Positions 1 to 9,785 of a stretch of 64,000 bases of DNA are shown piece after piece. Numbering within the stretch: the first letter of the stretch is position 1; the number at the start of each line of letters is the position of its first letter. Source of the stretch: Cylindrotheca closterium (lineage: Eukaryota > Bacillariophyta > Bacillariophyceae > Bacillariales > Bacillariaceae); NCBI GenBank assembly GCA_933822405.4, contig CAKOGP040000169.1:23508-87507 (forward strand), in the 5' to 3' direction. Under the pieces are notes generated by a model. The model was not told the DNA's origin and did not search any database. It saw nothing but the letters and a program-made list of their open reading frames with translations. Made by a program: the position numbers and the translations under genes.

Positions 1-3000
1 GACACGGCAAGGTGTCACACTTCCCATCTTCAATGGAGTGCTTCCAAGTTCCATAACATCGATCGGGTCATTGTCACCACCAAAACCGCCTGTCTTCAAA
101 TCAGGATCTTCCCACGTTTGAGGAGCAAGTCCGTAGTTGAAGAACGTTGTGCCGTATGTGTAATAGCGAGGAGACCCATCCTTGTTGGAATCTTGAATGA
201 TTGGATTGCCGGGAGTGCTCTTGTCGACTTCCATCTTGGCAGCCACGTACATTGGGATTTCTGTCACCATGTTGATGATTCCCTTTTCATTCTTGTGGGC
301 AGATGGCATGTACTCGACATCGTGCCAATAACTGGCAGAACCGGCATTCTGCATGGCAAAGGTGGAAAATCCGAAAGATCCAGTGGAGACCGTTCCTTCG
401 GCAGCTGGTGCCTCGACATGTGGTTGCGACCAGGGGATCCATCGAGTGGTATTTTGAATGTTCTTGTAGTAATCGACGACCAAATCCCATCCATCTGGAA
501 CCATAAATCCGGAAGGAATGCAGTTGGCTTCCACCAAGTCGGTTGGAATGTCCGTAGGCGAGCATGGAACGGCCCCATTTCGAGCGAGCAATCGCATCTT
601 GGTTCCCGAAATGCTGATAAAGTCCTGCATTCGTGATTCGTCCGGAATCTTCATGACATTGTCGGAAACATCGTACATGACCTTGACAAAAGACAACATT
701 TTCATATTCTCAATGCCGGGCGAGTTTTGCAAGACATATCGTCCGTGGTTCCCATCGTACAAATCGTCGTCTTGATGTGCCACGGCCTCCATACTTCCCT
801 TCATTCCAGCTGGATCGCGACCCACCACAAAGTAGGAAGCGCCCGCACAACGTCTGGACTTGGCATGGAATTGGACTTCGGTTGGTCCGGCATAGATCAT
901 GGGAGCTGGCCAAATGGCCATGACGGTGGAAGCTGGATCCAAACCACCTGGATGGTCGGTTCCCATTTTCAAGACTTCTTCGTGCTGTTTGACGCGAACA
1001 TCCAAAGGAACATCGTCCGATTTGGTCCAACCACCCAACGGAGACAACCACAAGACTGGATTTTCATACCCTTGACGCTTCAAGTCTTCTCCGGCCGATT
1101 TCATCAAGTATGCGTGACCCGCATGAGTAGGATTTCTGGTTTGAAAGGCATAGACGGTATCGGCACCCTTGTCATCAAACTCTTGGAGCAATTCAGTGGT
1201 AGTCTTGCGCCATTGATCCAATCCATCATTGTAGACAATTCGTTCGAGCAATTCGATTTCACCGCCAATCAAGTAGTCACCTCCATTATAGATATTTTGA
1301 ATGTAGGGATGTCCCATATCAATCACCCCAAACATGCGTGTCACAATCTCTTCCTTTCGATTTTCATAAATCTCGACATTGCGGAGAATGGCAATCGTCT
1401 TGCCCATTCGTGTCACCAAAGCAACATCTTGCTTCCCAGATTGTTCAATCGATTCCTTGGTATATTCCGTGAGCGACAATGTGAGTGGAATAGGCATGCT
1501 GACTCGGTGATTCGGCCGGAATTCATTGAAATCCTCAAATTTGGTTTTCGTCGTCAGCTTGTCACCATTGCCGGTGATGTTGAAGGGATCCACGAGGAGC
1601 GAATTGAAATGAAGCGTTTCGAGCAAGATTCCTTCTCTCATGAATCCAGTGAGCGGTGCCGCCCATCCTTCGGCGATGGTTTGCAACCAATTCAAATCAA
1701 TGTCCGTCAGCAATACTTTGGGAAGTGCGGCGGCTTCGGCTTGTTTGGAAGGCGCCTCGGTGGGACTCACGAGAAGATCCACAATCAAATCACCATCGGG
1801 ATTGGGCAAACCGGGTGGTGTCACCTTGGGTGGTCCCATTAAGATACCGTCCTTTTCCAAGCGTTGCAACAAAATCTTGGCCGATTCTTCAATTTTAAGT
1901 TCGTGTGTTTTCAAAGTAATTTCCGGATCCAATGGTTCTTCGTAAGGATCATCAATGCAGGTAAAGTGCTTCAATTCTCCCGATTCGACACGGGCATATT
2001 GTCCCTTTGGATCTCTTGCTTTCAATTCGTCAATGGGGACATCCAAAAAGATCTCATAAAAGGGAATTCCTTGATCTTCGTGTCGCTTGCGGACCAAATC
2101 CCGATCCCCACGATAGGGTGAAATCAAACCCACCAACGTAATGACACCGGCGTCGCTAAACAGGGTGGACAATTCTCCGGTACGTCGAACACTTTCGGCC
2201 CGATCCGCTTCGGTAAAGGTCAAGTCTCGATTGAGTCCAGTTCGCAAATTGTCCCCATCCAATCGATACACGTGTTTGCCATGTATTTTGACGAGCAAAT
2301 CTTCCAAGGCAGTGGCAATGGTGGTTTTGCCAGCCCCCGAACATCCCGTCATCCACAGGGTGGCACCCTTTTGACCCAATGCCGTGTACCGTTCTTGTTT
2401 GGGCAAATGACAGGCATCTTGCGATTCGCCAGCTTTGGCGGAGGAACATTCGATAATGTGTGGTGGTGTCGAATCCAAGGCATCTTGACGGAGTTTGCCC
2501 ATTAATTCATTGGGATCATCGATACTGGTAGTCGAAGAAGAAGTAGTAGTAGTAGTACTTGGTTCGGGACACTTGGGGCATTCGGGGCACGATGCGGATG
2601 CGACGGCTGCAAGACTCTCGGGAGCGGCTTCTGGGACCATGTTCATATTCACATTGGCATTGGCAGTAGTGGCAGCAGCATTAGTTTCTACTGGTTGTAC
2701 CATGCTTGGTTTGGGATACACTTCGGTATGATGAGTGGTAGTAGTGGTACCAAATTGCGGAGTGGTTGTATCACCACTGACAGCACTACTACTAGTAGTA
2801 GTAGTGGAAGCACTATCCATGGCTCTCAAGGAATGTTGCTGCTGCAATTGTTCTTGTGGTTGCAAATCAATATCGCCACTTCCCTTGGACAAGACAAACA
2901 CAATGGCAAGCAAGACACAAATGGCCACACACATGGGCATGCGTTCCTGCACGAGTTGATCGTTGCCATCTTTATTATCATCACCTTGGCGTGCGTGGCT

Positions 3001-3033
3001 GCTGCCAGTATTGCTATTAGAATTAGTCATCAT
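1..3033 (-). CDS. APS kinase / ATP sulfurylase / inorganic pyrophosphatase fusion, membrane-anchored (3' end outside window)
   Basis: The frame stays open from the ATG at 3031-3033 to the window edge (1011 codons, no intron), so the C-terminus is missing. An in-frame TAG lies upstream of the double Met start. Residues ~34-52 form one hydrophobic segment (MCVAICVLLAIVFVLS core) after a short polar N-terminus, followed by a Ser/Thr-rich linker to ~200: a type II signal-anchor. APS kinase begins near 215 with the P-loop GCSGAGKTT (229-237). ATP sulfurylase follows, with RNPTHAGH (633-640). From ~905 an inorganic pyrophosphatase starts, with a GDNDPID metal-binding motif (986-992). Together these domains make PAPS from sulfate and ATP and remove the pyrophosphate that would reverse the first step. 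Three-way fusions of this order are known in heterokonts. The membrane anchor suggests a Golgi/ER site near sulfotransferases, which is inference. Confidence 0.9.
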   Translation of the reverse strand, partial: MMTNSNSNTGSSHARQGDDNKDGNDQLVQERMPMCVAICVLLAIVFVLSKGSGDIDLQPQEQLQQQHSLRAMDSASTTTTSSSAVSGDTTTPQFGTTTTTHHTEVYPKPSMVQPVETNAAATTANANVNMNMVPEAAPESLAAVASASCPECPKCPEPSTTTTTSSSTTSIDDPNELMGKLRQDALDSTPPHIIECSSAKAGESQDACHLPKQERYTALGQKGATLWMTGCSGAGKTTIATALEDLLVKIHGKHVYRLDGDNLRTGLNRDLTFTEADRAESVRRTGELSTLFSDAGVITLVGLISPYRGDRDLVRKRHEDQGIPFYEIFLDVPIDELKARDPKGQYARVESGELKHFTCIDDPYEEPLDPEITLKTHELKIEESAKILLQRLEKDGILMGPPKVTPPGLPNPDGDLIVDLLVSPTEAPSKQAEAAALPKVLLTDIDLNWLQTIAEGWAAPLTGFMREGILLETLHFNSLLVDPFNITGNGDKLTTKTKFEDFNEFRPNHRVSMPIPLTLSLTEYTKESIEQSGKQDVALVTRMGKTIAILRNVEIYENRKEEIVTRMFGVIDMGHPYIQNIYNGGDYLIGGEIELLERIVYNDGLDQWRKTTTELLQEFDDKGADTVYAFQTRNPTHAGHAYLMKSAGEDLKRQGYENPVLWLSPLGGWTKSDDVPLDVRVKQHEEVLKMGTDHPGGLDPASTVMAIWPAPMIYAGPTEVQFHAKSRRCAGASYFVVGRDPAGMKGSMEAVAHQDDDLYDGNHGRYVLQNSPGIENMKMLSFVKVMYDVSDNVMKIPDESRMQDFISISGTKMRLLARNGAVPCSPTDIPTDLVEANCIPSGFMVPDGWDLVVDYYKNIQNTTRWIPWSQPHVEAPAAEGTVSTGSFGFSTFAMQNAGSASYWHDVEYMPSAHKNEKGIINMVTEIPMYVAAKMEVDKSTPGNPIIQDSNKDGSPRYYTYGTTFFNYGLAPQTWEDPDLKTGGFGGDNDPIDVMELGSTPLKMGSVTPCRV

Positions 3034-3910
3034 GCCACTGAGATTGTTGCCACTGCTTCCAGTTTGTCGCTTTTTGTCCTATCGCATTGCGTTGCATTGA
3101 AATTGTATTGAAATTGTATTGAAATTGCATTGAAATTGCATTGCATTGCGGATTGAATCATTGAAACACGAACCAAAACAAAACAAAAAGGTGCATCGAA
3201 AGCGAGAGGAATGAATAAACAGCGTGAGGATGAATCAGTGATGTATAGAAGAAGAGAAGCAATCCATGTATGCTCCGTCCAATAATGTACGATCCAAGGA
3301 TAGGAACGCAGCAATAACGTTCAAATCAAATCTAATCAATTCAATCAAGCGTTTGCAAGCACGTGATGAAGGCATTTGTCGTTCTTACAATTTGGAGAGG
3401 CGCGTAAGCGTATTTTGCCATGGCAGTTCTTTAGGATACTAGTGGATTCGGTTACGGATTATGGATTGGACTTTGTTCCGCTCTCTTGTTGCTTTGTCTT
3501 GCCCGCTCTTTCTAAGGACAACAACAACCACGGGGCTTCACTATTGTTGCAATTCTCTAGCTAGCTCCCTCCAATGACCAAAACCCAACAACGACGTACA
3601 AAAACACGTGCCGCTCGTACGTTTTGTACCTGAAAATTATAAAGATGCATATGTTGACGGAAGATTTTTGCCGACTGGTCTGACTCAAACATCAAAACGA
3701 TGTATCTGAATCGCAATCCATTTCATCGCAATTACTGACGCAGAAGGAAGGACAATATAAAGCGCGGAATGAAATCATCTCATGATATATTATACGAAAT
3801 AAAACTCTAAAAAATGTCGTCTCACACGGCACTCTTTTGATATGAGAACCACAGAAACACAGAAACTCAACCTCTTTGATATGTAGTCCTATGTATTTCT
3901 AACATTATGA
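3034..3910. other. Intergenic region
   Basis: About 880 bp with no convincing gene. It contains the presumed promoter of the sulfate-activation gene and a short 11-bp tandem repeat listed separately. The remainder is AT-rich unique sequence. Confidence 0.6.
3095..3138. repeat. 11-bp tandem repeat, four copies
   Basis: Four consecutive copies of YATTGAAATTG lie about 60 bp upstream of the start codon of the fusion gene, followed by two CATTG units. The repeat falls in the likely 5' UTR or core promoter, so copy number could influence expression; that is only a possibility. Confidence 0.85.
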
Positions 3911-5019
3911 CTAGATGCACAAGTGACAAAATGGACCAGGAGGAGTCGAAGCGAGGTCAGGATCAGATGAGGTCGGGCAGTTGGTATTGCGGAAAACCAA
4001 GCCAGCATTGGCAACTCTCGGTAGATTCCAGCCCCATGCACACAGATTCTGGTTGAAGGAACGCGCATTTCCAAACATTGCATTCATGTAAAAAACGGAA
4101 GAAACGTCCCATGATGACAGCAGGTCTTGATTGAAAGATGATGCACCGCCAAACATGACAGTCATATACTTGCAACAGAAGAAACATCCCATGACGAGAT
4201 GTCGCCATTGAAAGCTGTTGCGTCGCTGAACATGTAGGTCATGTCACTCACAGAAGAGACGTCCCATGACGAAATGTCTTGATTGAAGGAAAATGCGAAG
4301 GAAAACATATATGTTCCATATCGGCAAGAACAGACAAGACATCCCATGACGACAAGTCTCCCATTGAATGATGATGCATTATAAAATATACTCCGCATGT
4401 CTCTGACAGAAGAGACATCCCATGATGAGAGATTTTGATTGAACGCTGACCCATGGAACATGAAGCTCATGCTCCCTCACAGAAGAAACATCCCAAGACG
4501 ACAAGTCTCCGTTGAAGTCAGTGCGATACTTAAAAAAAGGCTTCGCATATGCTAGTTACATCTTTATCGAAGCACCAGTCCCCAATCGGACCATACTGTG
4601 ACTCGACGGATGCTTGAAATGATGGATCAAACCAATCCTCAACACGATTTGAGAGCTCAAAGTTGGATTGAAAGCATGGCCTTCCCGCTACAGCTGGGAT
4701 TTCTATGGGGTTTGACGCTCCTGGAGCTTCGCTCGGACTTGACGCTCCTGGAGCTTCGCGCGGACTCGACGTTCCTGGAGCTTCGCTGGTGGAAACTGCT
4801 GATGTTGTTGGAATTGGGGACGAATCTGAATCCTTCGTCAACAACACAGCTGCCACAATTACGGCCACAACGACAATGAACAAGATCAGAAATTGAATAG
4901 TTCTTTTCCATGTGCTATATAGTCGATTGTTCTTCCACTGTAGCCATTGCGACTACGACATTGCTTCCGTCATTCTGTCGCTCCTGTTCCAGTCGCTTGA
5001 CAATGGAAAGACCAATCAT
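3911..5019 (-). pseudogene. Degenerate DUF285 (BspA-like) repeat surface protein
   Basis: The pieces follow the order of a diatom-type DUF285 protein but lie in shifting frames. A cytoplasmic start at 5019 (MIGLSIVKRLEQER) ends in a TAG near 4920. A one-frame-off membrane segment (LFIVVVAVIVAAVLL) with a Ser/Pro/Ala stalk ends in TAA near 4530. About six DUF285 repeats of ~23 residues follow (FNQDISSWDVSSV, FNQNLSSWDVSSV) and at least three more frame changes are needed to reach the typical C-terminal cap NCPTSSDPDLASTPPGPFC. Five or more frame disruptions make a functional product unlikely. Clustered sequencing errors are the alternative. When intact, such proteins are single-pass membrane proteins with a repeat ectodomain of unknown ligand. 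Confidence 0.8.
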
Positions 5020-5473
5020 GCAAACATTTCATGAACAGGAAGAGCCAGTCATGGCGTTATGCGTTTCGTCCCTTTTTGGAACAGTAGAGAAAAGTAGAAT
5101 CACCAAACTCGTAAATGTAGTCTTTTGTCGCATCGTTGTGCAACGGCGTCATATATGGGTATTGCTCTGTACGGTTTCTTATACAATCAGAAAGACAATT
5201 GGAACCCTACTTGGCTTCATGATGGAATAAGATGGTGATGGTTGGCTTTTCGGATGGAATCGAAGATGGAGCATGCTCGAAGTGGGAGCCATCATGCCCC
5301 CTGATTTCTACTACTTGCTACAGCTGTTTGAATCGAGCTTGGCACAACAGATGGTGCTCTCGAAAGCAAGACTTAAGCAAGGATTGGAGTCTAAGCTATG
5401 CAATATCAAAAGCAGGGATTCAGATTCCAAGTGTATTTTAAACATTGGTAATGCTCCAGCAACCCGCAAAATT
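5020..5473. other. Intergenic region between DUF285 relics
   Basis: No supported gene. It separates the large DUF285 pseudogene from a second C-terminal fragment of the same family and may contain unrecognisable remains of that second copy. Confidence 0.5.
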
Positions 5474-5612
5474 TAGTGACAATAAAATGGACCGGGAGGA
5501 GTCGAAGAGAGATTAGCATTGGATTTTGTTTTATGCAATCGGTGGACCAAGCCAACACTGGCATCACTCGGGAGGCGCGAGCCCCATGCACACAGATCAC
5601 GTTAGAAGATTA
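5474..5612 (-). pseudogene. Second DUF285-protein C-terminal fragment
   Basis: This stretch aligns by eye with about 3926-4055 of the neighbouring pseudogene: both contain the blocks ATGGACC-GGAGGAGTCGAAG and GAGCCCCATGCACACAGATC/T on the + strand, encoding the terminal cap (LCAWG...TPPGPF). Only the cap is left; no repeat units or membrane segment are recognisable. It indicates a former tandem pair of DUF285 genes. Confidence 0.7.
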
Positions 5613-5924
5613 TGATTCATTACATCTACCGGTAGAGGATTGCTGAATCTGTATCTATGCATACACGTGTATATATGCTGTATGTGAGAAGATTCATTGC
5701 CGGCGTGCGTGCATGCTCGATTCAATAATGTCAACAATATATATATATACATATATATTCATACCGGCATATATCATCATCATCGTCGTCGCATGATATA
5801 TTCAATATGCAGTATAATGCGAGCAGATGAATGAACGACCAATAAGCGCCGCAATAATAATCACCATTCATCATGAAGGATTGACATGAAACAATAATGA
5901 AAGCTATATGAAGACATTTGCTGT
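5613..5924. other. Intergenic region upstream of the LRR_5 gene
   Basis: About 310 bp of AT-rich DNA with a TA-rich tract near 5740-5755 and one TACCGGTA palindrome at 5627. It presumably includes the promoter of the + strand LRR_5 gene. Confidence 0.5.
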
Positions 5925-7241
5925 ATGGATTCAACAATAACACCAACCAACAACACGCTTACACCGCGAAAACCCAAACGACATTGTTACATCTATGATA
6001 ATAACACCACCAGTTACAATAATAACCGTGCTGCTGATGATGGTCGCTTCTTATTCCATAATAATATTACTCATCCTCCGCAAGATTCCATCACTCGTGT
6101 CACCATTCCGCAAGGCTCTCATATTATTGCGAAGCGAGCCTTTGAGAGTTGGATCAACCTTGAAAAAGTCGAATTTCTTTGCCCGCAGCTATGGTCCATT
6201 CGGGCTTTGGCATTCAGTGGTTGCACTTCGTTGAGAACCATGATGATGAATTCCATACCAACCTCTGTGCGTCGTATTGATGCATCGGCCTTTTGCAATT
6301 GTACGTCTTTGACGACTGTAGTACTTCCAGAAGGCTTACGGATCATTCAGAATGATACCTTTTGTGGGTGTGCATCATTGACTGAAATTAGAATCCCGGC
6401 CAATGTCAAGAAGATTTGCAAGTCAGCCTTTTATGGATGTATCTTGTTGGAGAATGTACAATTGCATAATAACGGCTTGATCACCATTGGGTCGTCGGCC
6501 TTTGGGAACTGTACCAGCCTCGAGACCATTTGCATTCCATCTACGGTAACCAGCATTGGTCAGGAATCTTTCGGATACTGTACATCTCTGGCGCAAGTGG
6601 ATCTACCAGTACAACTCATCGCCTTGCATTCGAGAGCTTTTATCGGCTGTAAGAAGCTTACAACGATATCGTGGCCCAGTCGCTCCGTAGGGTATATTGG
6701 TGTATCAGCATTCCAAGATTGCACCGGTCTACGGCATTTGGAATTCCCAACAACTCATCGACTATTATTACAGTTCAAGTATTTTCAGATTCTCGTCCCC
6801 TTGATCGAAATGGTATTGCAGGGAGTACTACTGGAGGAAGACAAGAAAGAATGTAGGATCATGCTTTTAAACCAGTGGAGATCCCAGTTATTGGCCCGGT
6901 TCGAGGCTATATGTGCTTTGCCGAATGGTACAAGAAGAAAGCAAGAACGGGTACACGAGCTATTGGACCTCATGCAATACTATCGAATGGTGGAAATCAC
7001 GTCGTATGTAGAGCTATCCTTGTGGAAGAAAAGTATCAATACGCAAGCGATTGAATTTCAAACTATAGAAGACAAAGTGGATCGAACACAATGCCGCTTC
7101 ACTTGTGGAGCAAAAGTGGTGCTGGAGAATGTATTTCCGTTTCTTTGGGATCCAAATAACGCTTCCACTATTGCTGCCGGCAGCAATAGGACCATCATCA
7201 CCACTCGTTCCATACGTCCATTCAATTCGCCTTCGTTTTGA
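5925..7241 (+). CDS. BspA-type (LRR_5) leucine-rich repeat protein
   Basis: A single-exon 438-residue protein starting at the first in-frame ATG. Residues ~55-285 hold about nine LRR_5 repeats of ~23 residues with the signature SAFxxCTSLxxVxLP or close variants, for example SAFGNCTSLETICIP. This is the BspA-like leucine-rich repeat, a curved protein-binding scaffold abundant in diatoms, Trichomonas and some bacteria. The last 150 residues are helical and charged with no recognised domain. No signal peptide or membrane segment is visible, so a cytosolic or nuclear adaptor role is more likely than a surface role. The N-terminal 50 residues are Asn/Thr-rich. It is read away from the DUF285 relics and is not clearly related to them. 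Confidence 0.85.
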   Translation: MDSTITPTNNTLTPRKPKRHCYIYDNNTTSYNNNRAADDGRFLFHNNITHPPQDSITRVTIPQGSHIIAKRAFESWINLEKVEFLCPQLWSIRALAFSGCTSLRTMMMNSIPTSVRRIDASAFCNCTSLTTVVLPEGLRIIQNDTFCGCASLTEIRIPANVKKICKSAFYGCILLENVQLHNNGLITIGSSAFGNCTSLETICIPSTVTSIGQESFGYCTSLAQVDLPVQLIALHSRAFIGCKKLTTISWPSRSVGYIGVSAFQDCTGLRHLEFPTTHRLLLQFKYFQILVPLIEMVLQGVLLEEDKKECRIMLLNQWRSQLLARFEAICALPNGTRRKQERVHELLDLMQYYRMVEITSYVELSLWKKSINTQAIEFQTIEDKVDRTQCRFTCGAKVVLENVFPFLWDPNNASTIAAGSNRTIITTRSIRPFNSPSF

Positions 7242-7647
7242 TAGCAGAATCTACACTATAAAATAAGGCATATTGCATTTCGCCTATCCAAAAATGGAAA
7301 GTCGCAAATCGCGTGCATGGGAGTATACATACTATCAGATAGTTTATTATATGTATTAGATAATGTTTTCTTACAGTGGATTTTTTTTCCATAACCACAA
7401 CAACATCAACAGCAGAGAAAGGTGTCTCGAATTCCATCACCTCACAAGAAGTCGTGTTGACTTGATTTCTTCACTGTTCATTCATTCATTCCTTTACTAT
7501 TCTTCACTTCCGCCCAGTATTATCCTCCTTCTTCCCCATTCCAGTATTGATAGTCTTCTTCGCCATTCCTTATGGACCATATACTTCATCTTGACCAAAG
7601 AATTCCAAACCTTTTTGTTTTTCACACACTTACTGTATCTATTATGT
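7242..7647. other. Convergent intergenic region
   Basis: A 406-bp spacer between two convergent genes. It should hold both 3' UTRs. No repeat or RNA gene is apparent. Confidence 0.5.
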
Positions 7648-8868
7648 TTATTCAGTGGTGGTTCTTTCAAAGTACTTGGTAAACAAAAAGGAGGGCCCAA
7701 AGTCAATCTCCTTGGCCATTTTATAAAACTCCTCCCTCGAAATGAGACCATCGTGATTGAGATCAAATCGATCCATCCAATTGGCACAAATCTCTTCTGG
7801 AGTGGCCAATCGTTCGTACAAACCGGACCAATGCGAGGCCGTCCGGTCGTTAATGGGGATGCCCCCCAAAACGTACAAGCGCTTGGCAAAATGAAGTAGC
7901 TCTTCTTGACTGATGCTCCCATTGTTGTGCAAATCAATGGCCCGGAAGTACAATTCGGCCTTGGCGTTTGGAAAATTGTCCCGCTTGGCAAATTCCAAAA
8001 GCAACAAAGCACGTGTGAATTCATGAAAGGTAATCTTGCCATCGTTGTTGATATCGGCTACGGACAAGACTTGTAACAAGGCTTCCTTTTCATCGTAGGT
8101 ATCTTGTTCCTTGTCTCCCGCCTTGATGGACATTTTGTGAATGGCCATTTGAAGATCGTCCGTACTCATGTGGTCAGGGACGGATCGTATGGTAGACGTA
8201 CTCTTGCGTTGGAGAAGGGTGACGCCAGGTGCCCTCGTCTTGTTGTCGTTGTCACTATTAGTACCACTAGTACCACTGCTATTGTCATTCTTGGCCGCAT
8301 CCACACGATCTGACAAATGAACCCAACGAGTCTTGGCTTGAATCAAAATGTTGGAAATGGCATTCTCAAAGGTCGAATCCAACAAATCCTTTTCCATGGC
8401 ATGAGTCGCATGGTCCAAATCGGCAATCTTGGCCACCTCGTCCAAGAGCTGATGACGTTCTTGATCTGTGAGGGAGACCCCAAAGAATTGGCGTCGGGTG
8501 TGACGAAAGCCATTGCCCAGGAATTCGCCCACCACCAGGCAACCAAGCAAGGTTAAAATGTTAAAAGTGGCCAATCCTCCTGGACCGTTGACAAATCGGT
8601 GGGCGACGACAGCGAGAATGCTACTCGAGGCATTGTAAGGATCGTAATCAATCAGTTCGTCGGGACGGTAACAGGTGAATGCCCCGGCCGTGGTACAGGC
8701 AGTGACATAGGCAGCCATGCGTCGGCCACGTGCTGAGGATGCTGATGAGGAGGAGGAGGAGGATGCTCGACCAATGGTGGATGCGAACCAACGCTTGTTG
8801 GCAGCAATTTGTTGCTGTTGTAGTTGTTGCCAACGAGACAGCAAATGTTGACCCGAGCTTCTCAGCAT
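7648..8868 (-). CDS. EF-hand calcium-binding protein with organelle-type presequence
   Basis: Single exon, 406 residues, starting at the ATG beneath a run of CATs. The N-terminus (MLRSSGQHLLSRWQQLQ...NKRWFAST) is Arg/Gln-rich without acidic residues, as in a mitochondrial presequence, with a plausible cleavage near residue 28-30. Two weak hydrophobic segments lie at ~51-66 and ~98-117. Three EF-hand loops follow: DINNDGKITFHE (~272-283), DLHNNGSISQEE (~312-323) and DLNHDGLISREE (~369-380). The second lacks the usual Asp at loop position 5 (Asn instead) but keeps the final Glu. A Ca2+-sensing role at an organelle membrane is inferred; it does not clearly match MICU or the carrier-type EF-hand proteins. 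The Ser-rich tract at 36-45 is low complexity. Confidence 0.8.
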   Translation of the reverse strand: MLRSSGQHLLSRWQQLQQQQIAANKRWFASTIGRASSSSSSSASSARGRRMAAYVTACTTAGAFTCYRPDELIDYDPYNASSSILAVVAHRFVNGPGGLATFNILTLLGCLVVGEFLGNGFRHTRRQFFGVSLTDQERHQLLDEVAKIADLDHATHAMEKDLLDSTFENAISNILIQAKTRWVHLSDRVDAAKNDNSSGTSGTNSDNDNKTRAPGVTLLQRKSTSTIRSVPDHMSTDDLQMAIHKMSIKAGDKEQDTYDEKEALLQVLSVADINNDGKITFHEFTRALLLLEFAKRDNFPNAKAELYFRAIDLHNNGSISQEELLHFAKRLYVLGGIPINDRTASHWSGLYERLATPEEICANWMDRFDLNHDGLISREEFYKMAKEIDFGPSFLFTKYFERTTTE

Positions 8869-9785
8869 GATGATGATGATGGTTTATATGTGATGACAGT
8901 GCTGAAACTAAAGCTGATGCTGGGATGCTGAAACTAAAGCTGATGCTGAATCGTATTAGGTACTGTATACTATTGCCTGTTTGAATAGTGAAGGAATATA
9001 TATTAAAATTACAGTACCGGTACAGCAATGATGCAAAATTGAAAATGACGATGAGAATGCTTCTTTTGACATCTCGGTCATAAGTGACGCATTCTTCTCC
9101 GTTCGCGTCGCATAGTGCATGCGCGCAGCGTATCTTCCAGCAGTTTTGGGGGTTCGCAAATTTTTCGAAGGATGGAGGGAAGGACCGGCTTCGTTCCATG
9201 TATCAGCCTAGCTAGAAGAACTATAAATATATAGCATTGCTGCTGCTGCTAGCTTTCTTGGAAAACATGTAGTTTATAGTAGTGCATATGGGTCTTTTTC
9301 GTTTGGTTGTTGTGGTTGTTATTAGTGTTATTATTAGTGTTATTATTAGTGTTGTGATTAGTGTTATTAGTATTATTATTGTGCTGTGGCTCCCATCATG
9401 ATATATATTGTCATCCCAGAAAATAAGGCTTCTGGAAATCAAAATCGTGATGGTGGGTAGTGATACGTAGTATTGGTAGCGATGACAAAGATCATGTGGT
9501 GGTGTGGTGTGGTGTGCGGCTCCTGCTGCTGTGGCTGCTGGTTTGGTTTTATCATTATATATGTGAGATGATCTGCAGTTGTAGCGTTTGTCTGTCTGTA
9601 TATGCTGCAGATTATCCATATATATATAATATGGTAAAACCATCAAAAAAGTTGAATGACTCTATGCGCAATAATATAAGAGATGACGATGATCATGCTC
9701 TCATATTGCAAGTCTATCACTTTTTACCCGCCATCAACACCGACACCACCAAAATCATGTCATATCATGGTAAGTAGATGCTAGT
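8869..9785. other. Intergenic region with TTATTAG-type microsatellite
   Basis: No supported gene. A GTTATTATTA-like microsatellite lies at ~9313-9385, a TACCGGTA palindrome at 9015, and a short TA tract near 9615-9630. The first ~150 bp probably contain the EF-hand gene promoter. Confidence 0.5.

Noticed and set aside
727..1842. 371-codon + strand ORF
   Set aside because: Antisense shadow of the ATP sulfurylase/APS kinase gene, whose frame carries the catalytic motifs.
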